From MTP4 sp052056915 (GTDB taxonomy: Archaea; Halobacteriota; Methanosarcinia; Methanosarcinales; Methanosarcinaceae), in the NCBI RefSeq assembly GCF_052056915.1, contig NZ_CP195119.1:3782001-3846000 (forward strand): a stretch of DNA of 64,000 nucleotides, read 5' to 3'. Positions 25,256 to 33,636 of this stretch are shown piece by piece; position 1 is the first letter of the stretch; each line of letters opens with the position of its first letter. The translations under genes were made by a program, and so were the position numbers. The notes beneath the pieces are model-generated. The model was not told the origin of the DNA. It was given only the letters and a program-made list of their open reading frames with translations, and searched no databases.

Positions 25256-26137
25256 TCACTTTCGTTCCTGGATCAGCACCACAGCCACAAGCACGAGCAG
25301 GACCCCTGCAAGCTGCCAGGAGGAAAGCATTTCCCCGAAAAAAAAGACCCCCACCAGAGTCCCGACTACCGGTTCCACCGTAGCCACAATGGATGCCCGG
25401 CTGGACTCGACCTCCTCAAGGCCTTTTGTATAAAGGAGATAGGCAAAGACTGTGGGAAAGAGCCCCAGCCCCAGAAGGTAGAGCCAGAAACTGGCGGTTG
25501 AAAAGGCCCAGCCCATATTACCAAGGCCGCTCACCGGAAGCAGGGCCAGGCTTGCGAAAACAAATGTGTAGGTTGCAATGGTCATGGTATGGTACTTTTC
25601 AAGGGCGGCTTTCCCGAAGATGCTGTAAAGGGCATATCCCAGACCCGACCCTATGCCGGTAAGGAGTCCGAGCCCGGACAGGGAAAAGGCAGAGGAAGCC
25701 CCGAAGGAAGGAAAATATCCGGTAACGAAAGCACAGCCTGCAAAGGTCAGCCCCAGGGAAAAGACCTTTTTTGCTCCCAGCTTTTCCCCGAAAAAGATGC
25801 GGGAAAGGACTGCTACGAAAGCCGGGGCAGTGTAGAGCAAAATAACGGCAACTGCGATTGAAGTTTCCTTCATGGTGGTAAAGTAGCAGAAATTAAAAAA
25901 CGCAAGACTGAAGATGCCTGTCCCCACAAAATAAAGCGAGTCCCGGAACCTGATCTTCAAGAGTTCGGGACGGGTGAAAAAAAGGTACACGATCATGATC
26001 AGGGCTGCGGCAAAGACCCGGAGAGACACCACCTGCAGGGGACTGAAACCAAAACCATAAAGCCCCCTGACAAAGAACCCTATGATTCCCCAGAGGGTTG
26101 CCCCTGCAATAATCAAAAGATAAGCCCTTTTTTCCAT
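25256..26137 (-). CDS. EamA/DMT family transporter
   Basis: The start is set at 26137 (MEKRAYLLIIAGATLWGIIG), the usual beginning of this family; the frame is open 19 codons further. Ten hydrophobic segments form two homologous EamA halves; the second ends with the typical EVESSRASIVATVEPVVGTLVG. The family moves metabolites, often amino acids or nucleotides, across the cell membrane; the substrate cannot be inferred. Length (293 residues) is normal. The gene stands alone. Confidence 0.92.
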   Translation of the reverse strand: MEKRAYLLIIAGATLWGIIGFFVRGLYGFGFSPLQVVSLRVFAAALIMIVYLFFTRPELLKIRFRDSLYFVGTGIFSLAFFNFCYFTTMKETSIAVAVILLYTAPAFVAVLSRIFFGEKLGAKKVFSLGLTFAGCAFVTGYFPSFGASSAFSLSGLGLLTGIGSGLGYALYSIFGKAALEKYHTMTIATYTFVFASLALLPVSGLGNMGWAFSTASFWLYLLGLGLFPTVFAYLLYTKGLEEVESSRASIVATVEPVVGTLVGVFFFGEMLSSWQLAGVLLVLVAVVLIQERK

Positions 26138-26641
26138 TTTTGATCGACCATCCCGAGAACCGTAAAGTTCCAGTAAAATATTTTCCCGGCACATGTTCTT
26201 CCAGGCAAAGCCCTTTTCGGTTTAACTGGAAAAAAGCCTGAATACGTATTGAATAATGTGATGAATACCTGTGGTGAATAATGTAATATCAAAGCAAGAA
26301 ACAAGCTCAGCCTCCACCTGCATGCAGGCAAGATACATAAGGATTTCCCAGAAGTGAACCGAAAAAAAACTGAAAAGACTTCAAGGAAAAGTTTCCGGTC
26401 CAGGTCAGGCAGAAAAAATAATTGTAAAAGTGGAGAGGAAGTGGAGAAAATAAAAGAAGAAAAGAGGGAGAAAAAGAAAAGGGGAAGACGATGAAGAAGA
26501 AGAAGAAAAGAGGGAGAAAAGAAGATGGAGAAAAAGAAAAGGGAAAGAAGATGAAGAAGTGGAAAAGGGAGAAAGTATTAGATTAACTGTCAGAGCCAAA
26601 TGTTAAGAACAGGATAGGCCGGAATTTTCCATATTATATAT
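26138..26641. other. Intergenic spacer with homopurine tract
   Basis: Between the EamA gene start and the end of the small gene at 26642. From about 26420 to 26575 the plus strand is nearly all A/G (GAAGAAAAGAGGGAGAAAAAG units and variants), giving a polypyrimidine run on the minus strand directly after the small gene. No gene is supported. Confidence 0.7.
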
Positions 26642-26863
26642 TCAGAGGAACTCAAGGCAGAGGCAGACGTAATATTCCCTTGCTATCCTCCTGGTCCAGT
26701 CGGGCAGCAGGCAGTACCTGTCCACTACAAGCTCGTTCATGTAATAAAGGGCTTCCTCAGTCCCGCATTTGCTGAGCCTCCTTATAGCTCTTCTCCTGCC
26801 CAGGAGGGAATTGTTATTGTCCAGGGCTGCAAGGTAAAATTCGTATTCTTTACTGTTGCCCAT
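26642..26863 (-). CDS. Small hypothetical protein (73 residues)
   Basis: The ORF from ATG 26863 begins MGNSKEYEFYLAALDNNN, continues LLGRRRAIRRLSKCGTEEALYY and ends REYYVCLCLEFL. It looks like one or two amphipathic helical hairpins of the HEAT-like kind (length and the RRLSKCGTEEAL turn). TATA-like AT-rich sequence lies 25-35 bases upstream and there is no clear ribosome-binding site, consistent with a leaderless mRNA. I do not recognise the family; it could be a lineage-specific regulator or binding protein. Confidence 0.55.
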   Translation of the reverse strand: MGNSKEYEFYLAALDNNNSLLGRRRAIRRLSKCGTEEALYYMNELVVDRYCLLPDWTRRIAREYYVCLCLEFL

Positions 26864-27722
26864 CACAGCATAAATATATGTATTTGAATATAAATATTTG
26901 TATTGAATGTAAATAAATAAGATATGTTAACAAAAATAATAAGTTCTCTTTACGATCTTCAAACAACACCAAAAGCCTGGCTTGAGGAAGAAAACAGGGA
27001 AGTGAAAAACCGACAAGAATGCTTCCGCAAACAAAATTAAAACAGAAAGAAAAAATGAGAATTCCCAATAGGTGATCAGCCTCAGGGAATCCCCCACTCA
27101 AAGTTCGCGCTATGCAACAAAGTAGCATGCCAATTTATCATAGGATACTATATATAGTTTCCGAAATTCTTTTGAAATGACTGAAATATTTTTTAAAGCC
27201 AGGTTGACCCGGTCAAATTAAAGCAGACGAATCGGCCGGGTTGCGACAGTTGAATTGTAACAATCTAATTTAATCAAGGTAGTTTTATTGCTACAGTCTA
27301 GTTTAATTGCAACAATTGGCTTGCAACATCCAGGGTCTCGACGGTTAAACGATGTCAAAACTGTAAAAACAAAATCAGGAAAATGATAAGGAACAAATAT
27401 CCTTATGTTAACGCATTAGAATAGAGATATGAGAAATTCTCATCAGTGGTCAGTTGATGAGAATTCCTGCACAAGGTCCTTTTTGTTCGCTATGCTATAG
27501 GAAGTATGTGAACAAGGGTAAGAAAAAGATATATAATTACCGGGGATAAATTTTCAACCCGGTTGACTTATTTATCCACGTGGAACATTACAATGCCGTT
27601 AATATATTAAAAGTGGTTGAATTTTTTAAGGCAGTTTATTTTTTTAAGGAAAGATAAAAAGAAATCGGACTTGGGGGTCAAAACCCGATGTTCCGACAGA
27701 AGAGCGCCTTTCCGGCAGAAGA
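26864..27722. other. Long intergenic spacer with a stem-loop
   Basis: About 860 bases without a supported gene. An 11-bp perfect stem-loop, AATTCTCATCA (27435-27445) and TGATGAGAATT (27455-27465), lies in the middle, and a short palindrome TTGACCCGGTCAA is at about 27204. Two copies of a degenerate word related to TTCGCTATGC are seen at about 27100 and 27490; a third relative occurs near 50230. The AT-rich parts may contain promoters, but no coding frame with a ribosome-binding site is visible. Confidence 0.5.
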
Positions 27723-28898
27723 TCACCTGGAACTGATCGCCTTCACAGGATCCAGTTTTGCAGCCTGCTGTGCAGGATAGATTCCCGCAATAAGGTTCAG
27801 CAGGAAGACCGCAATAATGATTAAGATGATGTCCTCGGGGCGGATGACTACCGGGATGGAGCTGATGCCTCCGAACTGTTCGGCGAACTCCACGCCTTCT
27901 GGATATTCATATTCTCCGATCCAGAGAGATATGACGATGCCGATAAGAGTCCCGAAGAAGGCCCCCAGGAAACCCAGAATGCCGCTCTGGAGAAGGAAAA
28001 TCATTCTTATACTTGAGACAGAGGCACCCATGGCGCGGAGCATGCCTATCTGGCGGGTTGCGCCTATTACGGAGAGGTTCAGGGTGCTGACCACGCCAAA
28101 AGAAGCTATGATCACGATAAGGCCGAGGGTGATGCTGTTTGAGGTCCCCTCGATAGCAAGGGTGCGCAGGATCTCGGGGTTTGTCTCGGTCCAGCCTTTG
28201 GCTTCATAGCCAGTCTGTTCGATTTCGGCAGCGAGTTCCCTGTCTTTATTGAAGTCTTCGATCTGGACGGAGATCCCGCTTACCACGTCCGATACGTCGT
28301 AAAAGTTCCGGGCAGTCTCGAGAGAGCAGTAGGCAAGGGACTCGTCCAGAGGAGACCCGGTGTGGAAGATCCCTACAACCCTGAGGGAAAGAGGGTTTGC
28401 ATCAGGGAAGGAAACGTCCACGAAATCCCCAAGTTTGACTTCGAGCCTTTCCGCGAGTTTCGAGCCAAGGACCACGGTGTTCCGCGAAAACTCAAGTTCC
28501 CGGAAGTCGCCCTCCACCATGTCGCTTTCTATTTCACTGATTTCGTTCTCCCGAGAGGGGATCACGCCCCTCAGTTCGACGTTCCGGGAATTGTCCTTGA
28601 AATTTAAGGAAGCCTTACCTGTCAGAAAAGGTGAAACCGCTGTGACGCCTTCGATTGAATTTATTTCCTCCATCAGAGTTCTGTAAAGGTAGATGTATTC
28701 CTCGTCTTCTGTCGGGGAGACCGAGACATGAGGGAGTTTGTCCACCGTGGTGTCATAAAGTTCATCGGTAAACCCTACCATGAACGCCTGGGAAATGGTG
28801 AGTACCATCACAGCCAGGGCTATCGCTCCTACGGAAAGAAGGGTCTGGAATTTCCTTGCCCGGATCTGTCGGAGGGCGATAAACAGTTCGTAGCGCAT
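27723..28898 (-). CDS. ABC transporter permease (FtsX/MacB type)
   Basis: The 391-residue protein has an N-terminal membrane helix (LLSVGAIALAVMVLTISQAF), a large extracytoplasmic MacB-PCD-like domain (about residues 45-250) and three C-terminal helices with the typical GATRQIGMLRAMGAS coupling motif and the ending AGIYPAQQAAKLDPVKAI. Relatives export lipids, peptides or lipoproteins, or act as mechanotransmission proteins powered by a partner ATPase. No ABC ATPase gene is adjacent in this window. The gene follows the PGF-CTERM protein gene by 137 bases on the same strand, which suggests the two act together at the cell surface. Confidence 0.9.
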   Translation of the reverse strand: MRYELFIALRQIRARKFQTLLSVGAIALAVMVLTISQAFMVGFTDELYDTTVDKLPHVSVSPTEDEEYIYLYRTLMEEINSIEGVTAVSPFLTGKASLNFKDNSRNVELRGVIPSRENEISEIESDMVEGDFRELEFSRNTVVLGSKLAERLEVKLGDFVDVSFPDANPLSLRVVGIFHTGSPLDESLAYCSLETARNFYDVSDVVSGISVQIEDFNKDRELAAEIEQTGYEAKGWTETNPEILRTLAIEGTSNSITLGLIVIIASFGVVSTLNLSVIGATRQIGMLRAMGASVSSIRMIFLLQSGILGFLGAFFGTLIGIVISLWIGEYEYPEGVEFAEQFGGISSIPVVIRPEDIILIIIAVFLLNLIAGIYPAQQAAKLDPVKAISSR

Positions 28899-29035
28899 GG
28901 GAATTCACGGTTTCCTTATTGATTATTCGTTTACTGATTTTTGTTTGACCTGCAAACTTAAATTACCAGTTTAACCTGCAAAATTGACCTGCAAACTTAA
29001 GCTGCTGAAATTAGGTATTTGGGCCGGCATTACAT

Positions 29036-30211
29036 TTAGCTTCGTTTCCTGAAAAGAACCGCAGAAACACCAAGTACTGCCAGTACCGCAGCGGCAGAAA
29101 AGCCCGGGAGACCTCCCGCACCGTCTTCTTCCGCAGCTCCGTCTCCCGTACCTGCAGAGTCTGAATCGCTTCCATCAGCTCCGTTCACATAGGAGTAGGA
29201 CGACAGGTCAGACTCGATAATTGTCTCCCTGCGCTCGATCACGTCCCCGTCTTTGCCTGTTAGTTCGATCTCGAGCCTGTAAACACCCCTGGGAAGCCTC
29301 TCCTTCCAGGCGACTTCAACGGTCTCATCGTCGTCTGTCAGCAGCACGGGCACCCTTTCCCGGGCTGAATCAAAAGTCCTGGCTGTTTCGGAAGCGGCAT
29401 TTTCGCCCAGTTCGTAGACAGTAAATATCAGGTTCCCTTCGAAAGGCACCTGGGACCTGCCAAAGACGGTTGCACTTGCCCCGGTCTCGTCTTCGTAAAT
29501 ATCAGTAATTTCTGCATCATCCTTCGCTGTGAAACTTTCCGTAGCTGCGATAAACTCCCGCCTCGGGGAATAGACCTGGATCTTCACCCTTCCCAGGTAT
29601 TCCCTGTTGTTTTCAAGCAGGGTGCCCCAGGCTGCTGAGAAAGCTTCAGGGGAACCTGTCAGGGCAACTTTCTCGGACCTTGTCGTGTACACAACGTCCG
29701 AACCGTCAACAAGCATGTACTCGATATCGAAGAGCACCGGTTCATTGGGAGAGATTACCACACTGATCCCTTCGGAATTAGGGACCAGGTCATTGACCCT
29801 GACCCTGGAAATGGAACGGCGCCCGTAGACAAATTTGTACTCAGCCTCGGAAAGTAGCTCCTTATCCCGGAACAGGCGGGCTTTAAGGAGGTATGAACCG
29901 TCTTCAGCTCCCTTTACATCCCAGAATCCCACCTTTATAACCCTGGTGTTTGCGGGTATTTCCTCAACTGAAAAAACTTTCTTTACGAGCACCTCCTCGG
30001 TGTTACCCTCAGTCCTGACAAGAGAGGTTTCAAGGGTCAGGTCTTCATCCGGCACCTCCGAATAAACAGTCACATCAAAAGATTCGAGGTCACTGTAGAG
30101 CTCGGATATGCGGGGCATGCCCGCGTCCCCTGCCTGAAGGGTTTCGGCTGCAAAGGCTGGCTGTACCGGCATGAGAAGAAGCAAAATGAATAGGAAAAAT
30201 ACGGCTTTCAT
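29036..30211 (-). CDS. Secreted PGF-CTERM surface protein
   Basis: A signal peptide (AVFFLFILLLLMPVQPAFA) is followed by about 300 residues of beta-rich domains, probably several Ig-like or fibronectin-like units with strands such as DGSYLLKARLFRDKELL and RGVYRLEIELTG. Then come a Gly/Asp/Ser-rich linker and the tail GGLPGFSAAAVLAVLG ending FRKRS, a standard PGF-CTERM signal. Archaeosortase A removes such tails and attaches the protein to the archaeal surface lipid. The start at 30211 follows GGGGAAAAAAGACC. It lies directly upstream of an FtsX/MacB-type permease gene. The molecular function is not recognisable. Confidence 0.87.
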   Translation of the reverse strand: MKAVFFLFILLLLMPVQPAFAAETLQAGDAGMPRISELYSDLESFDVTVYSEVPDEDLTLETSLVRTEGNTEEVLVKKVFSVEEIPANTRVIKVGFWDVKGAEDGSYLLKARLFRDKELLSEAEYKFVYGRRSISRVRVNDLVPNSEGISVVISPNEPVLFDIEYMLVDGSDVVYTTRSEKVALTGSPEAFSAAWGTLLENNREYLGRVKIQVYSPRREFIAATESFTAKDDAEITDIYEDETGASATVFGRSQVPFEGNLIFTVYELGENAASETARTFDSARERVPVLLTDDDETVEVAWKERLPRGVYRLEIELTGKDGDVIERRETIIESDLSSYSYVNGADGSDSDSAGTGDGAAEEDGAGGLPGFSAAAVLAVLGVSAVLFRKRS

Positions 30212-30278
30212 GGTCTTTTTTCCCCGGATTCGATACCAGAAAGATTGCTTTGATCTTATTTAAAAGAAGTGCAATCCC

Positions 30279-30320
30279 AATTGGCAACCTTGAATTGGCA
30301 ACCCTGAATTGGCAACCCTT
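30279..30320. repeat. Tandem repeat, 14-bp unit, 3 copies
   Basis: AATTGGCAACCTTG, AATTGGCAACCCTG and AATTGGCAACCCTT follow one another at 30279, 30293 and 30307, about 70 bases upstream of the PGF-CTERM gene start, within its probable promoter or leader. The spacer from 30321 to 30616 shows AT-rich sequence only. Confidence 0.88.
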
Positions 30321-30616
30321 AATAAAACTCAAGCACATCCAGGAAAGAGTGAGGAAGGGATTGGGTTCAGAAGAAATTGAGATCCGAAAAAACAGAAGGC
30401 TTTAAGGAAGCAAATCCCGAAAGAAACAAAGATTGAGAAAGGAAAAAATAATGTGTAAAAAGACGGCTTTTTTAAAGAGATCAAAAAACCTGCCAGGTGT
30501 CAGAAACTATATATCCTTGGGCAGAAGTATAAGAATGCAATTATTTAATTTAAACAAGTTTTCTTGATTTAATACCCACAGTACCCAAACTTTTTATTAT
30601 AACTGCGAGATCATAA

Positions 30617-30679
30617 TAATATTCATTGATGTTATTTCGGGATTAATATTCATTGATGTTATTTCGGGAATAATATTCA
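30617..30679. repeat. Direct repeat, 27-bp unit, 2.3 copies, in the cobQ leader
   Basis: TAATATTCATTGATGTTATT plus TCGGGAT occupies 30617-30643, is repeated at 30644-30670 and begins a third time at 30671 (TAATATTCA). A TATA-like stretch lies just upstream (about 30590-30603), so the repeats fall at or after the likely transcription start of cobQ, where they could bind a regulator or act in the RNA. Confidence 0.85.
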
Positions 30680-30716
30680 CTAACAATACCCACAATCAGT
30701 GTTCGAGAAGACGGAT

Positions 30717-32183
30717 ATGGTAAAAATGGATACGAAAAGCGTCTTAATCCTGGGAACCGCTTCACATGTTGGGAAGAGTTCAGTTGTGACCGCCATTTGC
30801 AGGATCCTGTCCAGAAAGTACAGTGTTGCCCCCTTCAAGGCCCAGAACATGAGCCTGAATTCCTGGATTACAAAGGACGGGAAGGAAATCGGGATTGCAC
30901 AGGCGATTCAGGCGAAAGCTGCCGGCACCGAACCCACTGCCGACATGAACCCGGTCCTCTTGAAACCGAAAGGTGACTGCGTTTCCCAGATTATTCTGCT
31001 CGGGGAACCTTACGCAGACAGGAGTGCAGGCCAGTACTACGATTCTATCGAGGAGATGAACGGAGTCCTGGAAGGGGCTCTGGGAAGGCTCGGGAACGAA
31101 CACGACATCATTGTTATGGAAGGAGCAGGCGGGGCTGCTGAAATCAACCTCTATGAAAGGGACATTGTAAATATAGGCACCGCGAGGCTTACCCAGGCCC
31201 CGATCATCCTTGTAGGAGATATCGAAAGAGGTGGCGTTTTTGCAAGCCTCTACGGGACCATAGCCCTCCTGCCCGAAGACGTGCGGGAAAACGTCAAAGG
31301 TTTCATCATCAATAAGTTCAGAGGCGACCTGGAAATCCTGAAGCCGGGCTTAAAGGAACTTGAGGAAAAAACCGGAATCCCGGTGCTCGGCGTACTCCCA
31401 TATTTCAAGCTCCACATCCCCTCCGAAGACTCGGTTTCCCTCGGAGACAAGGAAAACTCGAAAGCGGAAAAGAAAATCGAAATTGCAGTCATCCGCCTGC
31501 CCAGGATCTCGAACTTCACGGACTTCGAACCCCTGGAAAGCCACGCCAACATCCGCTATGTTGACATTGACGAAGAGCTTGGAAACCCCGACGCAATCGC
31601 GATTCCAGGCACAAAGAACACCATCAACGACCTTCATGACCTCAGGGAAAGCGGCATGGCCAAAAAAATCGCGGCGTTCAAAGGGAAAATCCCCATCTTC
31701 GGGATCTGCGGCGGCTACCAGATGCTAGGAAAGACCATCTTTGATTCAGGTATCGAAAACGGGGTCGAAGCTGAGTTCGAGGGCCTCGGGCTCCTGGACA
31801 TCAGGACAAAGTTCGGAGAATACGAAAAACGGACCATCCAGGTCACAAAAACCATCAATGCCCACGGCCCGATCCTTGCCCCCATAGACGGAGAAGAAGT
31901 AAAAGGCTACGAGATCCACATGGGCACAACTGACTCGAAGAGACATGTTTTCGGGGACGACGGCTCCATTGATGAGGAAGGCCTTGTTATAGGCACCTAC
32001 CTCCACGGGCTTTTCGAAAACGGAAACATCAGGAACGCTCTGATGAAGTACCTCTACGAGAAAAAAGGTCTCGAATACGAACTCGAAGAAGTCATGACCG
32101 AAGACGGTGCCTACGAAGAACTTGCAAGAGTGGTGGAACAGCACATTGATATGGATAAGCTCTACGAAATCGTCGGGGCCTGA
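30717..32183 (+). CDS. cobQ: Cobyric acid synthase
   Basis: The N-terminal dethiobiotin-synthetase-like domain carries the P-loop GTASHVGKSSVV and KAQNMSLNSWITKDG, and the C-terminal glutamine amidotransferase domain carries the nucleophile cysteine in FGICGGYQMLG and the catalytic histidine region TYLHGLFEN. The enzyme amidates four carboxylates of adenosyl-cobyrinic a,c-diamide using glutamine and ATP, in corrinoid synthesis needed for methyltransferases of methanogens. ATG 30717 (MVKMDTKSV) is used; ATG 30726 or GTG 30699 are alternatives, none with a strong ribosome-binding site. Length (488) is normal. It is a single gene, with a probable hairpin terminator at 32265. Confidence 0.95.
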   Translation: MVKMDTKSVLILGTASHVGKSSVVTAICRILSRKYSVAPFKAQNMSLNSWITKDGKEIGIAQAIQAKAAGTEPTADMNPVLLKPKGDCVSQIILLGEPYADRSAGQYYDSIEEMNGVLEGALGRLGNEHDIIVMEGAGGAAEINLYERDIVNIGTARLTQAPIILVGDIERGGVFASLYGTIALLPEDVRENVKGFIINKFRGDLEILKPGLKELEEKTGIPVLGVLPYFKLHIPSEDSVSLGDKENSKAEKKIEIAVIRLPRISNFTDFEPLESHANIRYVDIDEELGNPDAIAIPGTKNTINDLHDLRESGMAKKIAAFKGKIPIFGICGGYQMLGKTIFDSGIENGVEAEFEGLGLLDIRTKFGEYEKRTIQVTKTINAHGPILAPIDGEEVKGYEIHMGTTDSKRHVFGDDGSIDEEGLVIGTYLHGLFENGNIRNALMKYLYEKKGLEYELEEVMTEDGAYEELARVVEQHIDMDKLYEIVGA

Positions 32184-32264
32184 ATAAATTAAACGGCTTA
32201 CACTTAAAAAAGTTTAAAGGGAAACATTCAAAGAAAAAACCGCAACGTTAAAAGGAAAGTGGAC

Positions 32265-32303
32265 GGGTACCGCAGAGCCGTGCGGCACCCATATCTGTTT
32301 TTT
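32265..32303 (+). terminator. Hairpin with T-run downstream of cobQ
   Basis: GGGTACCGCA (32265-32274) and TGCGGCACCC (32281-32290) pair with one A-C mismatch around the loop GAGCCG, and a T-run follows about eight bases later. It sits 80 bases after the cobQ stop. Archaeal termination depends mainly on U-runs, so a role in 3'-end formation or RNA stability is inferred. Confidence 0.55.
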
Positions 32304-32634
32304 AAAATGAGATATTGAGCGGGTTTTCAGGGAGAGTATATGGGAGTAGTTTGGGACAAAAATTTTTCATTATACCATTGGGGGTAGGTATAACTATTCT
32401 TGGGAGGTTATATATAAATCTCCAAAACAGTTAACCGCTCAACAATTATCCAATTTGTTTTCAAGTATTTATGGATTATGAATTATACTTCCTTAACAAA
32501 AATCAGGTTAACATTCAACTTAAAGCCACCCTCAAAAAAATTCTGGATATAATTAAATTTCCAGAGAATAATACAATTAAATATAAAGAAGGATATAACA
32601 TATAAAAATATTTAAGTATAATGAGCCATCCGGC
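32304..32634. other. Intergenic spacer, 330 bases
   Basis: AT-rich spacer between the cobQ terminator and the convergent XRE gene. It includes the short inverted repeat TATACC-(10)-GGTATA near 32375. No gene is supported. Confidence 0.55.
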
Positions 32635-32841
32635 TCATTCCAGATCCGAGTCCTCGAAGATAAACAACTCCTCAATTGTCGTTTCCAGAACCCTTGCAAG
32701 CTTGTAAGCAAGCTTTAAAGAGGGATTATACTTTCCTTTTTCAAGAAAAACGATGGTTTCCCTTCTTACCCCTGCCCTCTTTGCCAGGGCTTCCTGGGTC
32801 AGGTCATACCGGGCCCTGAATTCCTTTATCCTTGTTTTCAC
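32635..32841 (-). CDS. XRE-family HTH transcriptional regulator
   Basis: A 68-residue single-domain Cro/CI-type helix-turn-helix protein: IKEFRARYDLTQEALAKRAG forms helices 1-2 and RRETIVFLEKGKYNPSLKLA the recognition helix and next turn. The GTG start at 32841 follows GGAGG. It is encoded 21 bases after the DUF2178 membrane protein; such XRE/DUF2178 pairs are common in archaea and bacteria, and the membrane protein is thought to modulate or be regulated with the DNA-binding partner. The repeated GTT-N10-AAC sites upstream of the pair are the obvious candidates for its binding sites, making autoregulation likely; this is inference. Confidence 0.93.
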   Translation of the reverse strand: MKTRIKEFRARYDLTQEALAKRAGVRRETIVFLEKGKYNPSLKLAYKLARVLETTIEELFIFEDSDLE

Positions 32842-32862
32842 GAAGTGACCTCCGGGACCTAA

Positions 32863-33249
32863 TTATTCAACATCACCCTTACGCATGAAATGCCACCTGA
32901 AAACATTTGCGGAAATAATCATGAAGAAGAGCAGTATTGCAAGCACTCCCTTTGCTGTAAGTTCAAGCAGTTTGAAGTAGTCCACCCAGATCAGGACCGT
33001 AATTAGCACCAGGGTCAGAAACCAGGAATAGGTAACCCCGTAAGCAGCCAGCTTCTTTGTCCTTTCGTCCCTATCAGGAAGGTCCCCACTCTTAAAAAGC
33101 CTGAACGCCGTAGCAAGAAAAACGATCAGGCCTGTGTTGATAAGGACAATAGGAATCAGAATGTCAACTTCAAGAAAAGCTGCAACCAGCATCCCGGCAA
33201 GCAATATACCCAGGCCCATGAGCAGTTTGTACTTATATTTTTTTTCCAT
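32863..33249 (-). CDS. DUF2178 membrane protein
   Basis: The start at 33249 (MEKKYKYKLLMG) is taken; the frame extends six codons to a GTG/other codons (MFKVEN). Four hydrophobic segments are visible (LLMGLGILLAGMLVAAFL, LIPIVLINTGLIVFLATAF, YSWFLTLVLITVLIW and VLAILLFFMIISANVF), with the cytoplasmic-loop motif DERTKKLAAYGVTYSW typical of DUF2178. It is the first gene of a two-gene unit with the XRE regulator. The function is unknown, but the pairing suggests signalling at the membrane. Confidence 0.9.
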   Translation of the reverse strand: MEKKYKYKLLMGLGILLAGMLVAAFLEVDILIPIVLINTGLIVFLATAFRLFKSGDLPDRDERTKKLAAYGVTYSWFLTLVLITVLIWVDYFKLLELTAKGVLAILLFFMIISANVFRWHFMRKGDVE

Positions 33250-33290
33250 GTTTTCCACTTTAAACACCTCTCAAACAGATCCGCATGTTT

Positions 33291-33487
33291 GTTGAATATT
33301 TATAACTATATATGGGATATTTAAAACATAATGTTGGATATATGCAACATTAAGTTGGAGATAGATAACTATTCTTGCTATTTAAAGGTTTCTAAAAGAC
33401 AGAAAAATTAGTTAATAATTTCGAACATATAGTTGGATAAATAAAACATTATGTTCCAAATAGATAACATTAGTTCGAATATAAAAC
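33291..33487. promoter_or_regulatory. Operator-like array: eight GTT-N10-AAC sites in two blocks, 21-bp spacing
   Basis: Sixteen-base sites of the form GTTGGATANATNNAAC begin at 33291, 33312, 33333 and 33354 and again at 33411, 33432, 33453 and 33473. Within each block the spacing is 21, 21, 21 and 21, 21, 20 bases, two helical turns. Examples are GTTGGATATATGCAAC and GTTGGAGATAGATAAC. The second site starts AT instead of GT and the last is one base short. The first block overlaps the probable core promoter of the DUF2178/XRE unit (minus-strand CATATATAGTTATAAAT near 33296-33316). The near-symmetry and phasing indicate cooperative binding of a dimeric regulator. Confidence 0.8.
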
Positions 33488-33636
33488 TTTGCCTGCATCC
33501 CGTGAAAGAGGAGGAAGAGAAGCAGAAATGAGAAGCAGAAATGAGAAGCAGAAAAGAGAAGCAGAAAAGAGAAGTAAAAAAAGGCTTTAAAATAGGTGTA
33601 TAGAAAGGCGCTTTAAAATAGGCTTTAAAATGCCTT

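Noticed and set aside
26850..27128. Minus-strand open frame with a faint resemblance to the one at 50080-50280
   Set aside because: Resemblance is limited to a few residues around a shared short DNA word; it lacks a ribosome-binding site and conserved length.
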